From Clostridia bacterium (GTDB lineage: Bacteria > Bacillota > Clostridia > Christensenellales > Aristaeellaceae): DNA of 34,972 nucleotides. Under the pieces are notes generated by a model. That model did no database searches, had not been told where the DNA came from, and saw nothing but the letters and a program-made list of their open reading frames with translations. The stretch spans positions 1 through 34,972 of the forward strand of contig JAFQOD010000050.1 of assembly GCA_017395685.1 (NCBI GenBank). Reading direction: 5' to 3'. The position numbers and the translations under genes are program-made. Below are positions 7,222 to 14,650 of this stretch, in pieces. Numbering within the stretch: the first letter of the stretch is position 1; each line of letters opens with the position of its first letter.

Positions 7222-7405
7222 TAGAATTCGGAATTCGAAATTCGGAATTCGGAATTACAGAATGTCGTGAATGTTTTTTTCGAATGGTAAGCAGAAAGAA
7301 TGCTTCTTGCTGTAAAAAGCAGCAGTGGAATTTATAGCGGAATTCATTACGATTATTCATTTATCAAACTATAATTCCGAATTTCGCATTCCGAATTCCG
7401 CATTA
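7222..7405. repeat. AATTC-rich inverted-repeat element, copy 1 (MITE-like)
   Basis: Ends made of GAATTCGGAATTCGAAATTC-type units (7222-7260) are repeated inverted at 7369-7405, with ~108 bp of unrelated sequence between. On the minus strand the element starts at the TAA stop of the phosphoesterase gene and ends just before the ribosome binding site of the next gene. It encodes nothing. A related element lies at 13241-13394. Confidence 0.65.
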
Positions 7406-8107
7406 TCTTGAATACACTCCCGTCATGATTTCCTTACGGAAGGCGTCGGCATTGACCAATCCGGCCTTTTCCGCCTTATCGGTATCCATAAGGGCGCGTT
7501 TGCGGTCATAGGGCAGGGTGACCATGGCGATATCCAGGGGCGCCTTTTTTTCGCCCCCCAATTCCCCCCGGAGAATGGCATACTGCACCATGGGCGCCCC
7601 CAGGCCGTTGCCCACGCTGCCGGTATTGAAGAGGATGCGCCCTCCATCCAGCACCCTTTGCCCCTGTCTGTGCACATCCGCAAAGCCCAGGATATCGATA
7701 TCCGGCTGAAAATAGGGCAGCAGGAAGCTTTTATCCAGATGCACATGATAGGGGCCGGGCATAATGGGCCGGCCGTGGAACAGGCGCATCTTCCGGCCGG
7801 AGATCATGCAGATATGCTCCATGGAAAAGGAGAGCAGCCCCTGCATCCTTTTTTCCCCCAGCTGGGCGTAATAAAATTCATCCTTGGGAAAGCGGCGGGC
7901 GCCGATGCCCTCATCCCAATTGCCCATCAGGATGATTTCGCAGTTTTCCACCGCCCAATCATAGGTTTCGGCGGAGGAAGGGCCCTTGCCCACCAGATCC
8001 CCCAGGCACCAGATTTTTTTGATGCCCCGGGCCTTGATATCCTTGTCCAGGGCCTCCACAGCGGGCAGATTGCCGTGCAGATCGGCCACCAGGGCGATTT
8101 CGGTCAT
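7403..8107 (-). CDS. Calcineurin-like metallophosphoesterase
   Basis: A 234-residue metal-dependent phosphoesterase of the YfcE/MJ0936 type. Motifs in order: ADLHGN (D9, H11), GDLVGKGP (D37), GNWDE (N63), FHGRP, then GFADVH where GHTH is usual, and NTGSVGNG. These enzymes hydrolyse phosphomonoesters or phosphodiesters; the substrate is unknown. The start at 8107 overlaps the stop of the preceding gene as ATGA, so the two are probably translationally coupled. A longer in-frame start would run deep into the upstream gene. The TAA stop lies in the end of the AATTC-rich repeat. The GHTH change may affect metal binding. Confidence 0.85.
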   Translation of the reverse strand: MTEIALVADLHGNLPAVEALDKDIKARGIKKIWCLGDLVGKGPSSAETYDWAVENCEIILMGNWDEGIGARRFPKDEFYYAQLGEKRMQGLLSFSMEHICMISGRKMRLFHGRPIMPGPYHVHLDKSFLLPYFQPDIDILGFADVHRQGQRVLDGGRILFNTGSVGNGLGAPMVQYAILRGELGGEKKAPLDIAMVTLPYDRKRALMDTDKAEKAGLVNADAFRKEIMTGVYSR

Positions 8108-8811
8108 TGCTTCCCTCCGCAGGCAGAAACGAAGGCGTTGAAGAGGGCCTGGGCGTCGGGGGCATAATCGGAAAGAGATTCGGGATGCCACTGGATGCTG
8201 ACCACGAATTTCTTTCCGGGCACCTCAATGCCCTCGATCAGCCCATCGGTGGCCCGGGCGGATACGATGGCGCCCTGGCCTGCTTCCTTCACCGCCTGGT
8301 GATGGCGGCTGTTTACCTTCAGGGAGGAAAGGCCGGTGATCTGATGCAGCTTTGTATCCTTTTCCACCACCACTTCATGCACCTGATCCCGGGGCACTTC
8401 ATAGCGGGGGTGCTTCAGCTCTTCACTGTACTGGGTGGCGATATCCTGATAGAGGGTGCCGCCCAGGGCGCAATTGAGCACCTGATGCCCCCGGCAGATG
8501 GCCAGAATGGGCAGATCCATTTCCAGGGCCTTTTTGCACAGGAAAAATTCCATCTGATCCCGGCGGGGGGATGTTTCACCGCAGCAGGGCAGCGTTTCCT
8601 CGCCGTAATATTCCGGGCCCACATCCGCGCCGCCGGAGAGCAGCAGCCCATCGATCCGCTGCAGTATTTCCTCCATCTGGGCCTCATCATCGGTCAGGGG
8701 CAGCACCACGGGCAGGCCCCCTGCCCGGATCACCGCCTGCAGATAATCCTCATTGATAATCAGCCGGCCGGGGGTATCGGAGAGGGCGGGGGTAACGCCA
8801 ATCATTTTCAT
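8104..8811 (-). CDS. Class I glutamine-amidotransferase-like hydrolase (gamma-glutamyl-GABA hydrolase type)
   Basis: A 235-residue protein of the peptidase C26/PuuD family, which cleaves gamma-glutamyl amides such as gamma-glutamyl-GABA. The catalytic triad is visible: C106 in ILAICRGHQVLN, and H209 and E211 in SIQWHPES. LLSGGADVGPEYYGEE (58-72) forms the oxyanion strand and loop typical of the family. AAGGAAGG precedes the ATG at a usable distance. It starts 30 bp after the Smr gene and overlaps the phosphoesterase by 4 nt, so all three appear to be one operon. No putrescine-pathway genes are nearby, so the in vivo substrate is open. Confidence 0.88.
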   Translation of the reverse strand: MKMIGVTPALSDTPGRLIINEDYLQAVIRAGGLPVVLPLTDDEAQMEEILQRIDGLLLSGGADVGPEYYGEETLPCCGETSPRRDQMEFFLCKKALEMDLPILAICRGHQVLNCALGGTLYQDIATQYSEELKHPRYEVPRDQVHEVVVEKDTKLHQITGLSSLKVNSRHHQAVKEAGQGAIVSARATDGLIEGIEVPGKKFVVSIQWHPESLSDYAPDAQALFNAFVSACGGKQ

Positions 8812-8841
8812 AATAAAGGGCCTTCCTTCCTTATCATTTGC

Positions 8842-9084
8842 TTATTTTTCCCGCAGAATCAGATCGGTGCAGCCGGGATTGACGGCCTTCAGCCCCTTCA
8901 CCTTGGGATGGGCGCCGTATTGCTGCACCAGCTCCTTGAGCATTTCGCCCTGATGAAAGCCGTGGATGGCCCGGATGCGATAAACGGATGCATCCGCCCG
9001 TTTCAGCAGGCTGTCCAGGGCAATTTTCGCCTGATAGACATTCTTGCCGTGCAGATCAATTTCCACAATGGCTGGCATGGGCAT
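8842..9084 (-). CDS. Small stand-alone Smr-domain protein
   Basis: An 80-residue protein that is almost entirely one Smr domain, as found at the C-terminus of MutS2. Visible motifs are EIDLHGKNVYQAK (8-20) and IRAIHGFHQGEMLKELV (38-54), the latter taking the place of the usual HGxGxGxL loop. Smr domains are nucleases or nucleic-acid binders, with recent work on MutS2 pointing to cleavage of RNA on stalled or collided ribosomes; the role here is inferred. The start at 9084 is chosen because AAGGAG lies nine bases upstream. First gene of the minus-strand operon, with its own TTGACA/TATCAT promoter. Confidence 0.85.
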   Translation of the reverse strand: MPMPAIVEIDLHGKNVYQAKIALDSLLKRADASVYRIRAIHGFHQGEMLKELVQQYGAHPKVKGLKAVNPGCTDLILREK

Positions 9085-9111
9085 GGCTGATCGCTCCTTC
9101 CGCGTGCTTTC

Positions 9112-9140
9112 ATGATAAAGGGAAAGGAAGGGCCTGTCAA
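9112..9140 (-). promoter_or_regulatory. Promoter of the Smr operon
   Basis: TTGACA (9140-9135), 17-bp spacer, TATCAT (9117-9112) on the minus strand, 28 bp before the Smr start codon. Confidence 0.75.
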
Positions 9141-9181
9141 GCAGGAAAAGAAAAATATGCCGCCCCGGCAGGGAGAATGGA

Positions 9182-9210
9182 TTGCAAAATGGGGGCAGAT
9201 CCACTATAAT
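9182..9210 (+). promoter_or_regulatory. Promoter of the secreted protein gene at 9254
   Basis: TTGCAA (9182-9187), 17-bp spacer, TATAAT (9205-9210), diverging from the Smr operon promoter about 40 bp away. Confidence 0.75.
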
Positions 9211-9253
9211 GAAAGAAACCCATGATTTGCTGATCCGGAAAGGAGAAACGAAT

Positions 9254-10783
9254 ATGAAAAAATTGCTTGCGCTGTTACTGGCCCTGCTGATGCTGGCGCC
9301 CTGCCTGGCCCTGGGGGAAAGCTATACCCTGCGGGAGGCGGCGGTGCCCTGCGCGTATAACGCCGGCTGGCTTTCCGCATCCCCCTCCGGCGCCTATCTG
9401 ATCGGGCTGAATCATGATGCGGATGATCTGCAGCAGACGGTGCTTTTGTATGAAACGGAAACCGGGGCATGCACGCCCCTGCCCATTGAGGTGGAGGAGG
9501 GCAGCGACGCCCATAAGGCGATCCAGAGGATGCTGGCAAGCCCTGCCAATCTCAAGGCCCTTCAGGTGATCTGGGCGCCGGATGAAATGCATTTTGTATT
9601 CACCTATACGGAAACGCTGATGCGGCTGCAGGGCTTGAATGGCCTGCATGTGGGCAGCATCCGGGAAAAGAAGATCACCACCCCTGCCTCCTGGCTGGGC
9701 AAAGCCACCAAGGCCGGCGGCGGATTGATGGCCCATGCGGGCTTCTCTGCCGATTCTGCCGCCCTGTATTATATGGTGTATGGCAAGGCCTATGAAAGCC
9801 AGTATCAGATGATGAAATATGATCTGGCGACCGGCCGGCATACCCCCCTCTTTTCCTGCATGGATGAGATGGATGGGGAAAGGATTTCCTATGTTTTCCG
9901 GGCGCTGATCGGAGTGAATGATGATCTGTTCATCCTTGATCTGTCCAGCAGAAGCGGCGGCTTTGCCATTCTGCGCAGGGAAAATGGGGAATGGCAGCGG
10001 CAGCTTTTTCTCCAGGAGGGCAATCAGACCGTTCAGCGGCTGGAATATTCCCCGGAATCCGGCTACGGCATGGTGCTGACCCGCAGCAATCAGGCAAATC
10101 CCTATGCCGCCTATGTATTCCGGATGGATGAGGCGGGGAATCTGCTCTCCATGGAGCAGTTCCTCCTGGATCAGGAGAAGGAACCGTTCCTCCAGGATAA
10201 GGTGATCAATTTTGCCCTGGCCCGGGATGGGCAGCATGCCATGCTGGCGATTCAGGAAAGGGGCATTGCGGGCAGGATTGAGATGCTGAAGCTGGATGAT
10301 CTGTCCCTGACGCCTGTATCCGTGCCTGAGGAGATTGAAAGCAATGTTCAGACATGGGGCTTTAATCTTCCCACTGCCCCCGTCAGCGTCGGATATTCCT
10401 GGGGCGGGGAATATGTGATCGGCGGGCTGGGACGGAGCAGTGCATTGCTGAAGTTTACCGGCGTGGATGAAAAGAAGGCGCCGGCTACGGGCCTGGAGGG
10501 CTTCTATACGTCGGTCTATGCGGAAAATAACGGTGAACGGATGAATCTGGAGGGAACCCAAGCCCATTCCACCATTGATATCAGGAAAGACGGCAGCTTT
10601 GCCATGACCTTTGGCGAGGATCGGGATCAGGGCACCTGGTTTATGACCCAATCTGAAGGGCAAACCATCCTGATGCTCACCATAGAGGATGAAACGGTTT
10701 CCGCCGTGGTCGAGAATGATTTCAATGCCATCCGGTTGAACTTTGGGGCTGGGATGTTTATTTATTATGAACGGCAGCAATGA
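9254..10783 (+). CDS. Secreted protein of unknown function
   Basis: A 509-residue exported protein I do not recognise. Residues 1-21 are a clear signal peptide with a poly-Leu core and probable cleavage after ALG. The Cys at 17 (LAPC) is not in a proper lipobox. Residues about 30-400 carry recurring short strands with tryptophans and aspartates (WAPDEMHFVFTY, GEYVIGGLG) that could be a beta-propeller. A distinct C-terminal segment (about 425-509) reads like a small beta domain (HSTIDIRKDGSFAMTFGED). AAAGGAG sits 8 nt before the chosen ATG; an upstream in-frame ATG at 9182 would overlap the -35 box. It has its own promoter and a terminator shared with tpiA. Confidence 0.8.
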   Translation: MKKLLALLLALLMLAPCLALGESYTLREAAVPCAYNAGWLSASPSGAYLIGLNHDADDLQQTVLLYETETGACTPLPIEVEEGSDAHKAIQRMLASPANLKALQVIWAPDEMHFVFTYTETLMRLQGLNGLHVGSIREKKITTPASWLGKATKAGGGLMAHAGFSADSAALYYMVYGKAYESQYQMMKYDLATGRHTPLFSCMDEMDGERISYVFRALIGVNDDLFILDLSSRSGGFAILRRENGEWQRQLFLQEGNQTVQRLEYSPESGYGMVLTRSNQANPYAAYVFRMDEAGNLLSMEQFLLDQEKEPFLQDKVINFALARDGQHAMLAIQERGIAGRIEMLKLDDLSLTPVSVPEEIESNVQTWGFNLPTAPVSVGYSWGGEYVIGGLGRSSALLKFTGVDEKKAPATGLEGFYTSVYAENNGERMNLEGTQAHSTIDIRKDGSFAMTFGEDRDQGTWFMTQSEGQTILMLTIEDETVSAVVENDFNAIRLNFGAGMFIYYERQQ

Positions 10784-10792
10784 TATTGCCGC

Positions 10793-10832
10793 AAAAAAAT
10801 GGCCCGGTGCAGATCATGCACCGGGCCGCTTT
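10793..10832. terminator. Bidirectional terminator between the 9254 gene and tpiA
   Basis: GGCCCGGTGCA (10801-10811) pairs perfectly with TGCACCGGGCC (10817-10827) around a 5-nt loop. Seven A residues lie on the left (10793-10799), which are T on the minus strand. A short T run (GCTTTTA) lies on the right. The hairpin sits between two convergent genes. Confidence 0.9.
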
Positions 10833-10843
10833 TATTGACAGGA

Positions 10844-11596
10844 TTACTTATCGTAGTTGACAACCAGGGAGAAATCGGGGGCCTTGAGGGAAGCGCCGCC
10901 GATGAGGCCGCCGTCGATTTCGGGCTGGGCCATCAGGCCTTTTACATTCTTGGGATTCATGCTGCCGCCGTACTGGATGCGGATGCAATCGGATACTTCC
11001 TTGCCATACTTGCGGCAGATGGCGGCACGGATGACGCCGATGGTTTCATTGGCCTGCTCATCGGTGGCGGTGAGGCCGGTGCCGATGGCCCATACGGGCT
11101 CGTAAGCGATGACCACATTCTTGATTTCCTCTTCGGTCAGGCCGTTGAGGGCGATCAGGGTCTGATATTCCACCAGGGCGTTGGTGTAGCCCGCTTCACG
11201 CTCTTCCTTGCGTTCGCCCACGCATACGATGGGGGTCAGGCCGGCCTTCACGGCGGCCAGGGTGCGCAGATTTACGGTGGCGTCGGTTTCGCCGAAATAC
11301 TGACGGCGTTCGCTGTGGCCGATGATCACGTATTCCACGCCCAGCTCCTTCAGCATGGCGGCGGAAATTTCACCGGTGTAAGCGCCGGATTCCTTGAAAT
11401 GCACGTTCTGGGCGCCTACGTGGATGTTGGTGCCTTCCACGGCCTTGAGCACGGGGCACAGATCCACAAAAGGCACGCAGACCACTACGGTGGCGGCGGC
11501 GTCGGCCACCAGGGGCTTGAGCTCATTTACCAGTTCCTTGGCTTCGGCAGGGGTCTTATTCATTTTCCAGTTGCCGGCGATGATGGGAGTGCGCAT
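10844..11596 (-). CDS. tpiA: Triosephosphate isomerase
   Basis: A 250-residue glycolytic TIM barrel interconverting dihydroxyacetone phosphate and glyceraldehyde-3-phosphate. Active-site residues are in place: N9 and K11 (AGNWKMN), H94 (VIIGHSERR) and E166 (IAYEPVWAIGTG), with the phosphate-binding IQYGGSM and GGLIGGASL loops. Length is normal. GGAGG lies 8 nt from the ATG. It follows pgk on the same strand with 283 bp between. That gap holds a terminator-like repeat and a second long hairpin, so tpiA may be partly uncoupled from pgk. Codon use favours C-ending and Lys AAG codons, as expected for an abundant protein. Confidence 0.97.
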   Translation of the reverse strand: MRTPIIAGNWKMNKTPAEAKELVNELKPLVADAAATVVVCVPFVDLCPVLKAVEGTNIHVGAQNVHFKESGAYTGEISAAMLKELGVEYVIIGHSERRQYFGETDATVNLRTLAAVKAGLTPIVCVGERKEEREAGYTNALVEYQTLIALNGLTEEEIKNVVIAYEPVWAIGTGLTATDEQANETIGVIRAAICRKYGKEVSDCIRIQYGGSMNPKNVKGLMAQPEIDGGLIGGASLKAPDFSLVVNYDK

Positions 11597-11618
11597 GATT
11601 TTTTTCCTCCATGTTTAT

Positions 11619-11660
11619 GCAGGGGAAACCGCTTTTGAAGGCAAAAGCGGTTTCCCCTGC
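11619..11660 (-). promoter_or_regulatory. 18-bp hairpin just upstream of the tpiA ribosome binding site
   Basis: GCAGGGGAAACCGCTTTT (11619-11636) pairs perfectly with 11643-11660 around a 6-nt loop. It ends about 10 nt before the tpiA Shine-Dalgarno and has no T run after it. It could be a 5' stabilising structure, an RNase processing site, or a repeat remnant. Confidence 0.55.
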
Positions 11661-11752
11661 ACCCCTTCCGAAAACCTATACGGGATGAAAGGGAAATTGG
11701 CTTTTGCTTGTGTTTTCCCCGTGTTAATTTCTAAATTAAGGCTTTTCCCAAG

Positions 11753-11861
11753 TATCACTGGGAAATCAGTTGATAGAAAGGCAATCAAGAAATATCCAGT
11801 AACAGTTTTCTTTGGGAGAGCGCGAGAGGGCCTTTCTTTTTCAAAAGAAAGGTCCTCTCGC
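11753..11861 (-). repeat. Dispersed intergenic element, copy B, with terminator hairpin
   Basis: Copy B of the element at 2801-2910. It opens with TATCACTGGGAAATCAGTTG and ends in a 19-bp hairpin (11822-11840 with 11843-11861, one G-T pair) around a TC loop. Stem length and loop match copy A, yet the stem bases differ, so pairing has been kept while sequence changed. It begins 19 bp after the pgk stop and probably terminates it. Confidence 0.75.
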
Positions 11862-11879
11862 AATATTCCCACAAAAAAC

Positions 11880-13169
11880 TTACTTATCGTTCAGAGCAGC
11901 CACGCCGGGCAGTTCCTTGCCTTCCAGGAATTCCAGGGAGGCGCCGCCGCCGGTGGAAACATGGGTCACCTTATCGGCGAAGCCCAGCTTCTGGATAGCA
12001 GCCGCACTGTCGCCGCCGCCGATGATGGTGATGCCGGGGTTATTGGCCACGGCTTCCGCCACGGCGCGGGTGCCGGCAGCGAAGGTGGGGAATTCGGAAA
12101 CGCCCATGGGGCCGTTCCAGATGATGGTGTGGGCGCGCTTTACTTCATTGACGAACATATTGCGGGTAACGGGGCCGATATCCATGCCTTCGAAACCATC
12201 GGGGATTTCCTGGGAATGGACGGTGATATGCAGGCAGTCATCCTTGAAATCATCGCCGGCTTCGTTATCCACGGGCAGCACGATGCGCTTGCCCTTGTAA
12301 GCGGCCTTGGCCAGCAGTTCCTTGGCCAGATCCATCTTATCATCTTCGCACAGGGAATTGCCGATCTTGCCGCCCATGGCCTTCTGGAAGGTGTAGGCCA
12401 TGCCGCCGCCGATGATCAGCACATCAACCTTTTCCAGCAGGTTGTTGATCACGCCGATCTTATCGGATACCTTGGCGCCGCCAAGGATGGCCAGGAAGGG
12501 ACGATCGGGATTTTCCAGAGCGCCGCCCATGATGCGCAGTTCCTTTTCGATCAGGTAACCGCAAACGGCGGGCAGATAGTGGGCCACGCCTTCAGTGGAG
12601 GCATGGGCGCGGTGAGCGGTGCCGAAGGCATCATTCACATACAGTTCGCCGAAGGAAGCCAGCTGTTCGGCGAAAGCGGGATCATTCTTTTCTTCTTCGG
12701 CATGGAAGCGCAGATTTTCCAGCACCAGCACCTGGCCGGGCTTGAGGGAAGCGGCCTTCTGCTTGGCATCCTCACCCACGGTATCCTTGGCCATGAGCAC
12801 TTCCTGGCCCAGGTGTTCGGAGAGGCGCTTGGCAACGGGGGCCAGAGAGAATTTCACGATATCGCCCTTGGCCTTTTCCAGGGCAGCGGCGGTGGCGGCT
12901 TCCTGCTCTTCTTCGGGCAGGGCAGCGATCTTGGCCTTTTCCTTCTTGTTGAGCTTCAGGGAATCATTGAACACATTGTGGGGCTTGCCCATATGGCTGC
13001 ACAGCACAACCTTGCATTCATTTTCCACCAGATACTTGATGGTGGGCAGGGCGCCAACGATGCGGTTTTCATCGGTGATCTTGTCTCCATCCATGGGCAC
13101 GTTGAAGTCAACGCGAACCAGAACGCGCTTACCTTTTACGACGACGTCTTCAATGGACTTCTTGTTCAT
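11880..13169 (-). CDS. pgk: Phosphoglycerate kinase
   Basis: A 429-residue cytoplasmic kinase making ATP from 1,3-bisphosphoglycerate. Landmarks are [13 protein letters not shown] near the N-terminus, LCSHMGKP (with Met where Leu is usual), [39 protein letters not shown] and [11 protein letters not shown] near the C-terminus. It is somewhat longer than the ~395-residue norm owing to a charged insertion after SHMGKP ([19 protein letters not shown]). I placed the start at 13169: AAAGGAG is 8 nt upstream of this ATG, while the in-frame GTG three codons earlier lies within the ribosome binding site. It sits between cggR and tpiA. Confidence 0.97.
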   Translation of the reverse strand: MNKKSIEDVVVKGKRVLVRVDFNVPMDGDKITDENRIVGALPTIKYLVENECKVVLCSHMGKPHNVFNDSLKLNKKEKAKIAALPEEEQEAATAAALEKAKGDIVKFSLAPVAKRLSEHLGQEVLMAKDTVGEDAKQKAASLKPGQVLVLENLRFHAEEEKNDPAFAEQLASFGELYVNDAFGTAHRAHASTEGVAHYLPAVCGYLIEKELRIMGGALENPDRPFLAILGGAKVSDKIGVINNLLEKVDVLIIGGGMAYTFQKAMGGKIGNSLCEDDKMDLAKELLAKAAYKGKRIVLPVDNEAGDDFKDDCLHITVHSQEIPDGFEGMDIGPVTRNMFVNEVKRAHTIIWNGPMGVSEFPTFAAGTRAVAEAVANNPGITIIGGGDSAAAIQKLGFADKVTHVSTGGGASLEFLEGKELPGVAALNDK

Positions 13170-13240
13170 GATGGGCACTCCTTTAAATTTTTATTATTGG
13201 GTGTTGTATGCCAAGGGCTAAAAGCCCGTGGAATCAAATC

Positions 13241-13394
13241 AATGCGGAATTCGAAATGCGGAATGCGGAATTACAGATGGTTGATCAGTGATTGGGATTT
13301 GCTGCCGGTCTTTGCAGATGGCAGCATGGGAAAGAATTTTAGAAAGCATATAGCATTCCGAATTTCGAATTTCGAATTCCCAATTCAGAATTAC
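13241..13394. repeat. AATTC-rich inverted-repeat element, copy 2 (MITE-like)
   Basis: The left end (13241-13276) is built from AATGCGGAATTCGAAATGCG units and ends GGAATTACAG, as in copy 1. The inverted right end is at 13353-13394 and includes the TAA stop of cggR. About 76 bp of non-coding sequence lies between. A small GGGCT/AGCCC hairpin flanks it at 13215-13228. Confidence 0.65.
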
Positions 13395-14425
13395 TTCCCC
13401 GCCCCCTGCAGCAGGGATACAATCCTCTGCGCTGCCGCTTCATCGGTGATCAGGGAATTATGCTTTTCATGGCGGGTGGCGGCGATGATGGCCTCCGCCT
13501 TTCGTTCCCCGGCGGCCACGGCCACCACCGGGCATTCCTTATGCAGCTTATTCAGCCCCAGGGAAACTGTGCTGGTCTGCAGCACGGTGCGGCCCTCAAA
13601 ATCGAAGAAATCGCCGAAAGCCTCGCCCACAGCCTGCTTCTTTTTCAGGGTTTCCAGGGCCTCTGCGGAAAGATGCCGCTTTTTCGCCATCACATCCGCA
13701 CGGCCGACCCCGTGCACCACCAGATCAGCCCGCTGCAAAAGCTCCACCGTTTCCCGCACCTCAGGCAGCTTCATCATTTCCTGCAGGGCAGCTGCCTCCA
13801 GGGAATCGGGCAGATGCATCACCCTGTGATGCCCCCCCACCCGGCGGGCAATTTCCGCCGCCACGGCATTGGCCTGGGTTTCCACATGGGATCCCATGCC
13901 GCCCCGGGCGGGCACCACCATCACATTCATGGGGGTGGCGGATTGCATGCCGTGGGCCATTTCGCTCATGGTCTGGCCCCCGGCCACTGCCAGGGTCATG
14001 CCCGACTGCATCAGCTTATGCACCCGATGGGCGGCGGCCCGGCCCACTTCCCTGAGCACCTGGGCATCCCCATCGGCGTTGCCGGCCACTACCACCACAT
14101 AGGGCACATTAAGCAGCCGGGACAGGGCCTGCTCCAGCCGGGTGAGGCCGAACATAGCCCGGCTCAGATCCCGGGCGCCGGAAAGCACCTCAATGGCCTG
14201 GGGGGTCAGCTGCATGCCGGCGGCGTCCATGGTGATCAGCCCCTGCTCCTTCAGAGCGGCGGCCGCGGTACGCACTTCCCTCTCGGGCAGATTCAGCCGG
14301 GCGGCCAGGGCGCGCCTGCCCACCGGCTGCATGGATTCTATGCTGGATAATACCTGGGCCCTTCTTCCAATATCTGCCATCAGATCGGGCGCCATGCGAT
14401 TGAGAAATTTCAGTTCATCCTGCAT
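13391..14425 (-). CDS. cggR: Central glycolytic genes regulator, SorC/DeoR family
   Basis: A 344-residue repressor. The N-terminal winged helix-turn-helix spans about 29-66 (RRALAARLNLPEREVRTAAA). The rest is the SorC-type sugar-phosphate-binding domain (VVVVAGNADGDAQVLREVG, TLAVAGGQTMSEMAH, DLVVHGVGRADVM). In Bacillus, CggR is released by fructose-1,6-bisphosphate and controls gapA-pgk-tpiA-pgm-eno. Here the next genes are pgk and tpiA, with gapA absent. The start at 14425 follows AAAGGGGG; longer versions of the frame would cross the gene's own promoter. A palindrome at the predicted transcription start suggests self-regulation. Confidence 0.9.
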   Translation of the reverse strand: MQDELKFLNRMAPDLMADIGRRAQVLSSIESMQPVGRRALAARLNLPEREVRTAAAALKEQGLITMDAAGMQLTPQAIEVLSGARDLSRAMFGLTRLEQALSRLLNVPYVVVVAGNADGDAQVLREVGRAAAHRVHKLMQSGMTLAVAGGQTMSEMAHGMQSATPMNVMVVPARGGMGSHVETQANAVAAEIARRVGGHHRVMHLPDSLEAAALQEMMKLPEVRETVELLQRADLVVHGVGRADVMAKKRHLSAEALETLKKKQAVGEAFGDFFDFEGRTVLQTSTVSLGLNKLHKECPVVAVAAGERKAEAIIAATRHEKHNSLITDEAAAQRIVSLLQGAGK

Positions 14426-14463
14426 GCACAGGCCCCCTTTCTTTCTTGGACAAACATTGCCCC

Positions 14464-14518
14464 AGTGGGCGAATTGTGACCCACTTAAAAGTATACCATA
14501 TTCTGCCCCGGATGTAAA
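14464..14518 (-). promoter_or_regulatory. cggR promoter and probable operator
   Basis: On the minus strand, TTTACA (14518-14513), 17-bp spacer and TATACT (14495-14490) form the promoter. An inverted repeat AGTGGG (14464-14469) and CCCACT (14480-14485), 10 bp apart, covers the predicted start of transcription, where a repressor would block RNA polymerase. The match to known CggR sites is limited to the GGG-containing half site. Confidence 0.65.
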
Positions 14519-14586
14519 GAAAAAATCAGGGAATTTCATAATATTAAGGGAAATTTCATATCCTGCGGCGGATGGCGGCGGCATGG

Positions 14587-14616
14587 TTGACCGGGCGGAT
14601 TTTTCCATGCTATAAT
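14587..14616 (+). promoter_or_regulatory. Promoter of the first CotH gene
   Basis: TTGACC (14587-14592), 18-bp spacer, TATAAT (14611-14616) preceded by TGC (extended -10). This looks like a sigma-A rather than a sporulation-sigma promoter. Confidence 0.75.
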
Positions 14617-14650
14617 GGGATGGAAAGAAATGGACGGGAGAATATGAAAT

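Noticed and set aside
11394-13829. 811-codon open frame on the plus strand opposite tpiA and pgk
   Set aside because: It lies across two certain glycolytic genes and their non-coding gaps. Its peptide is low in complexity and it has no ribosome binding site. Long antisense frames arise here because the genes avoid TTA, CTA and TCA codons.
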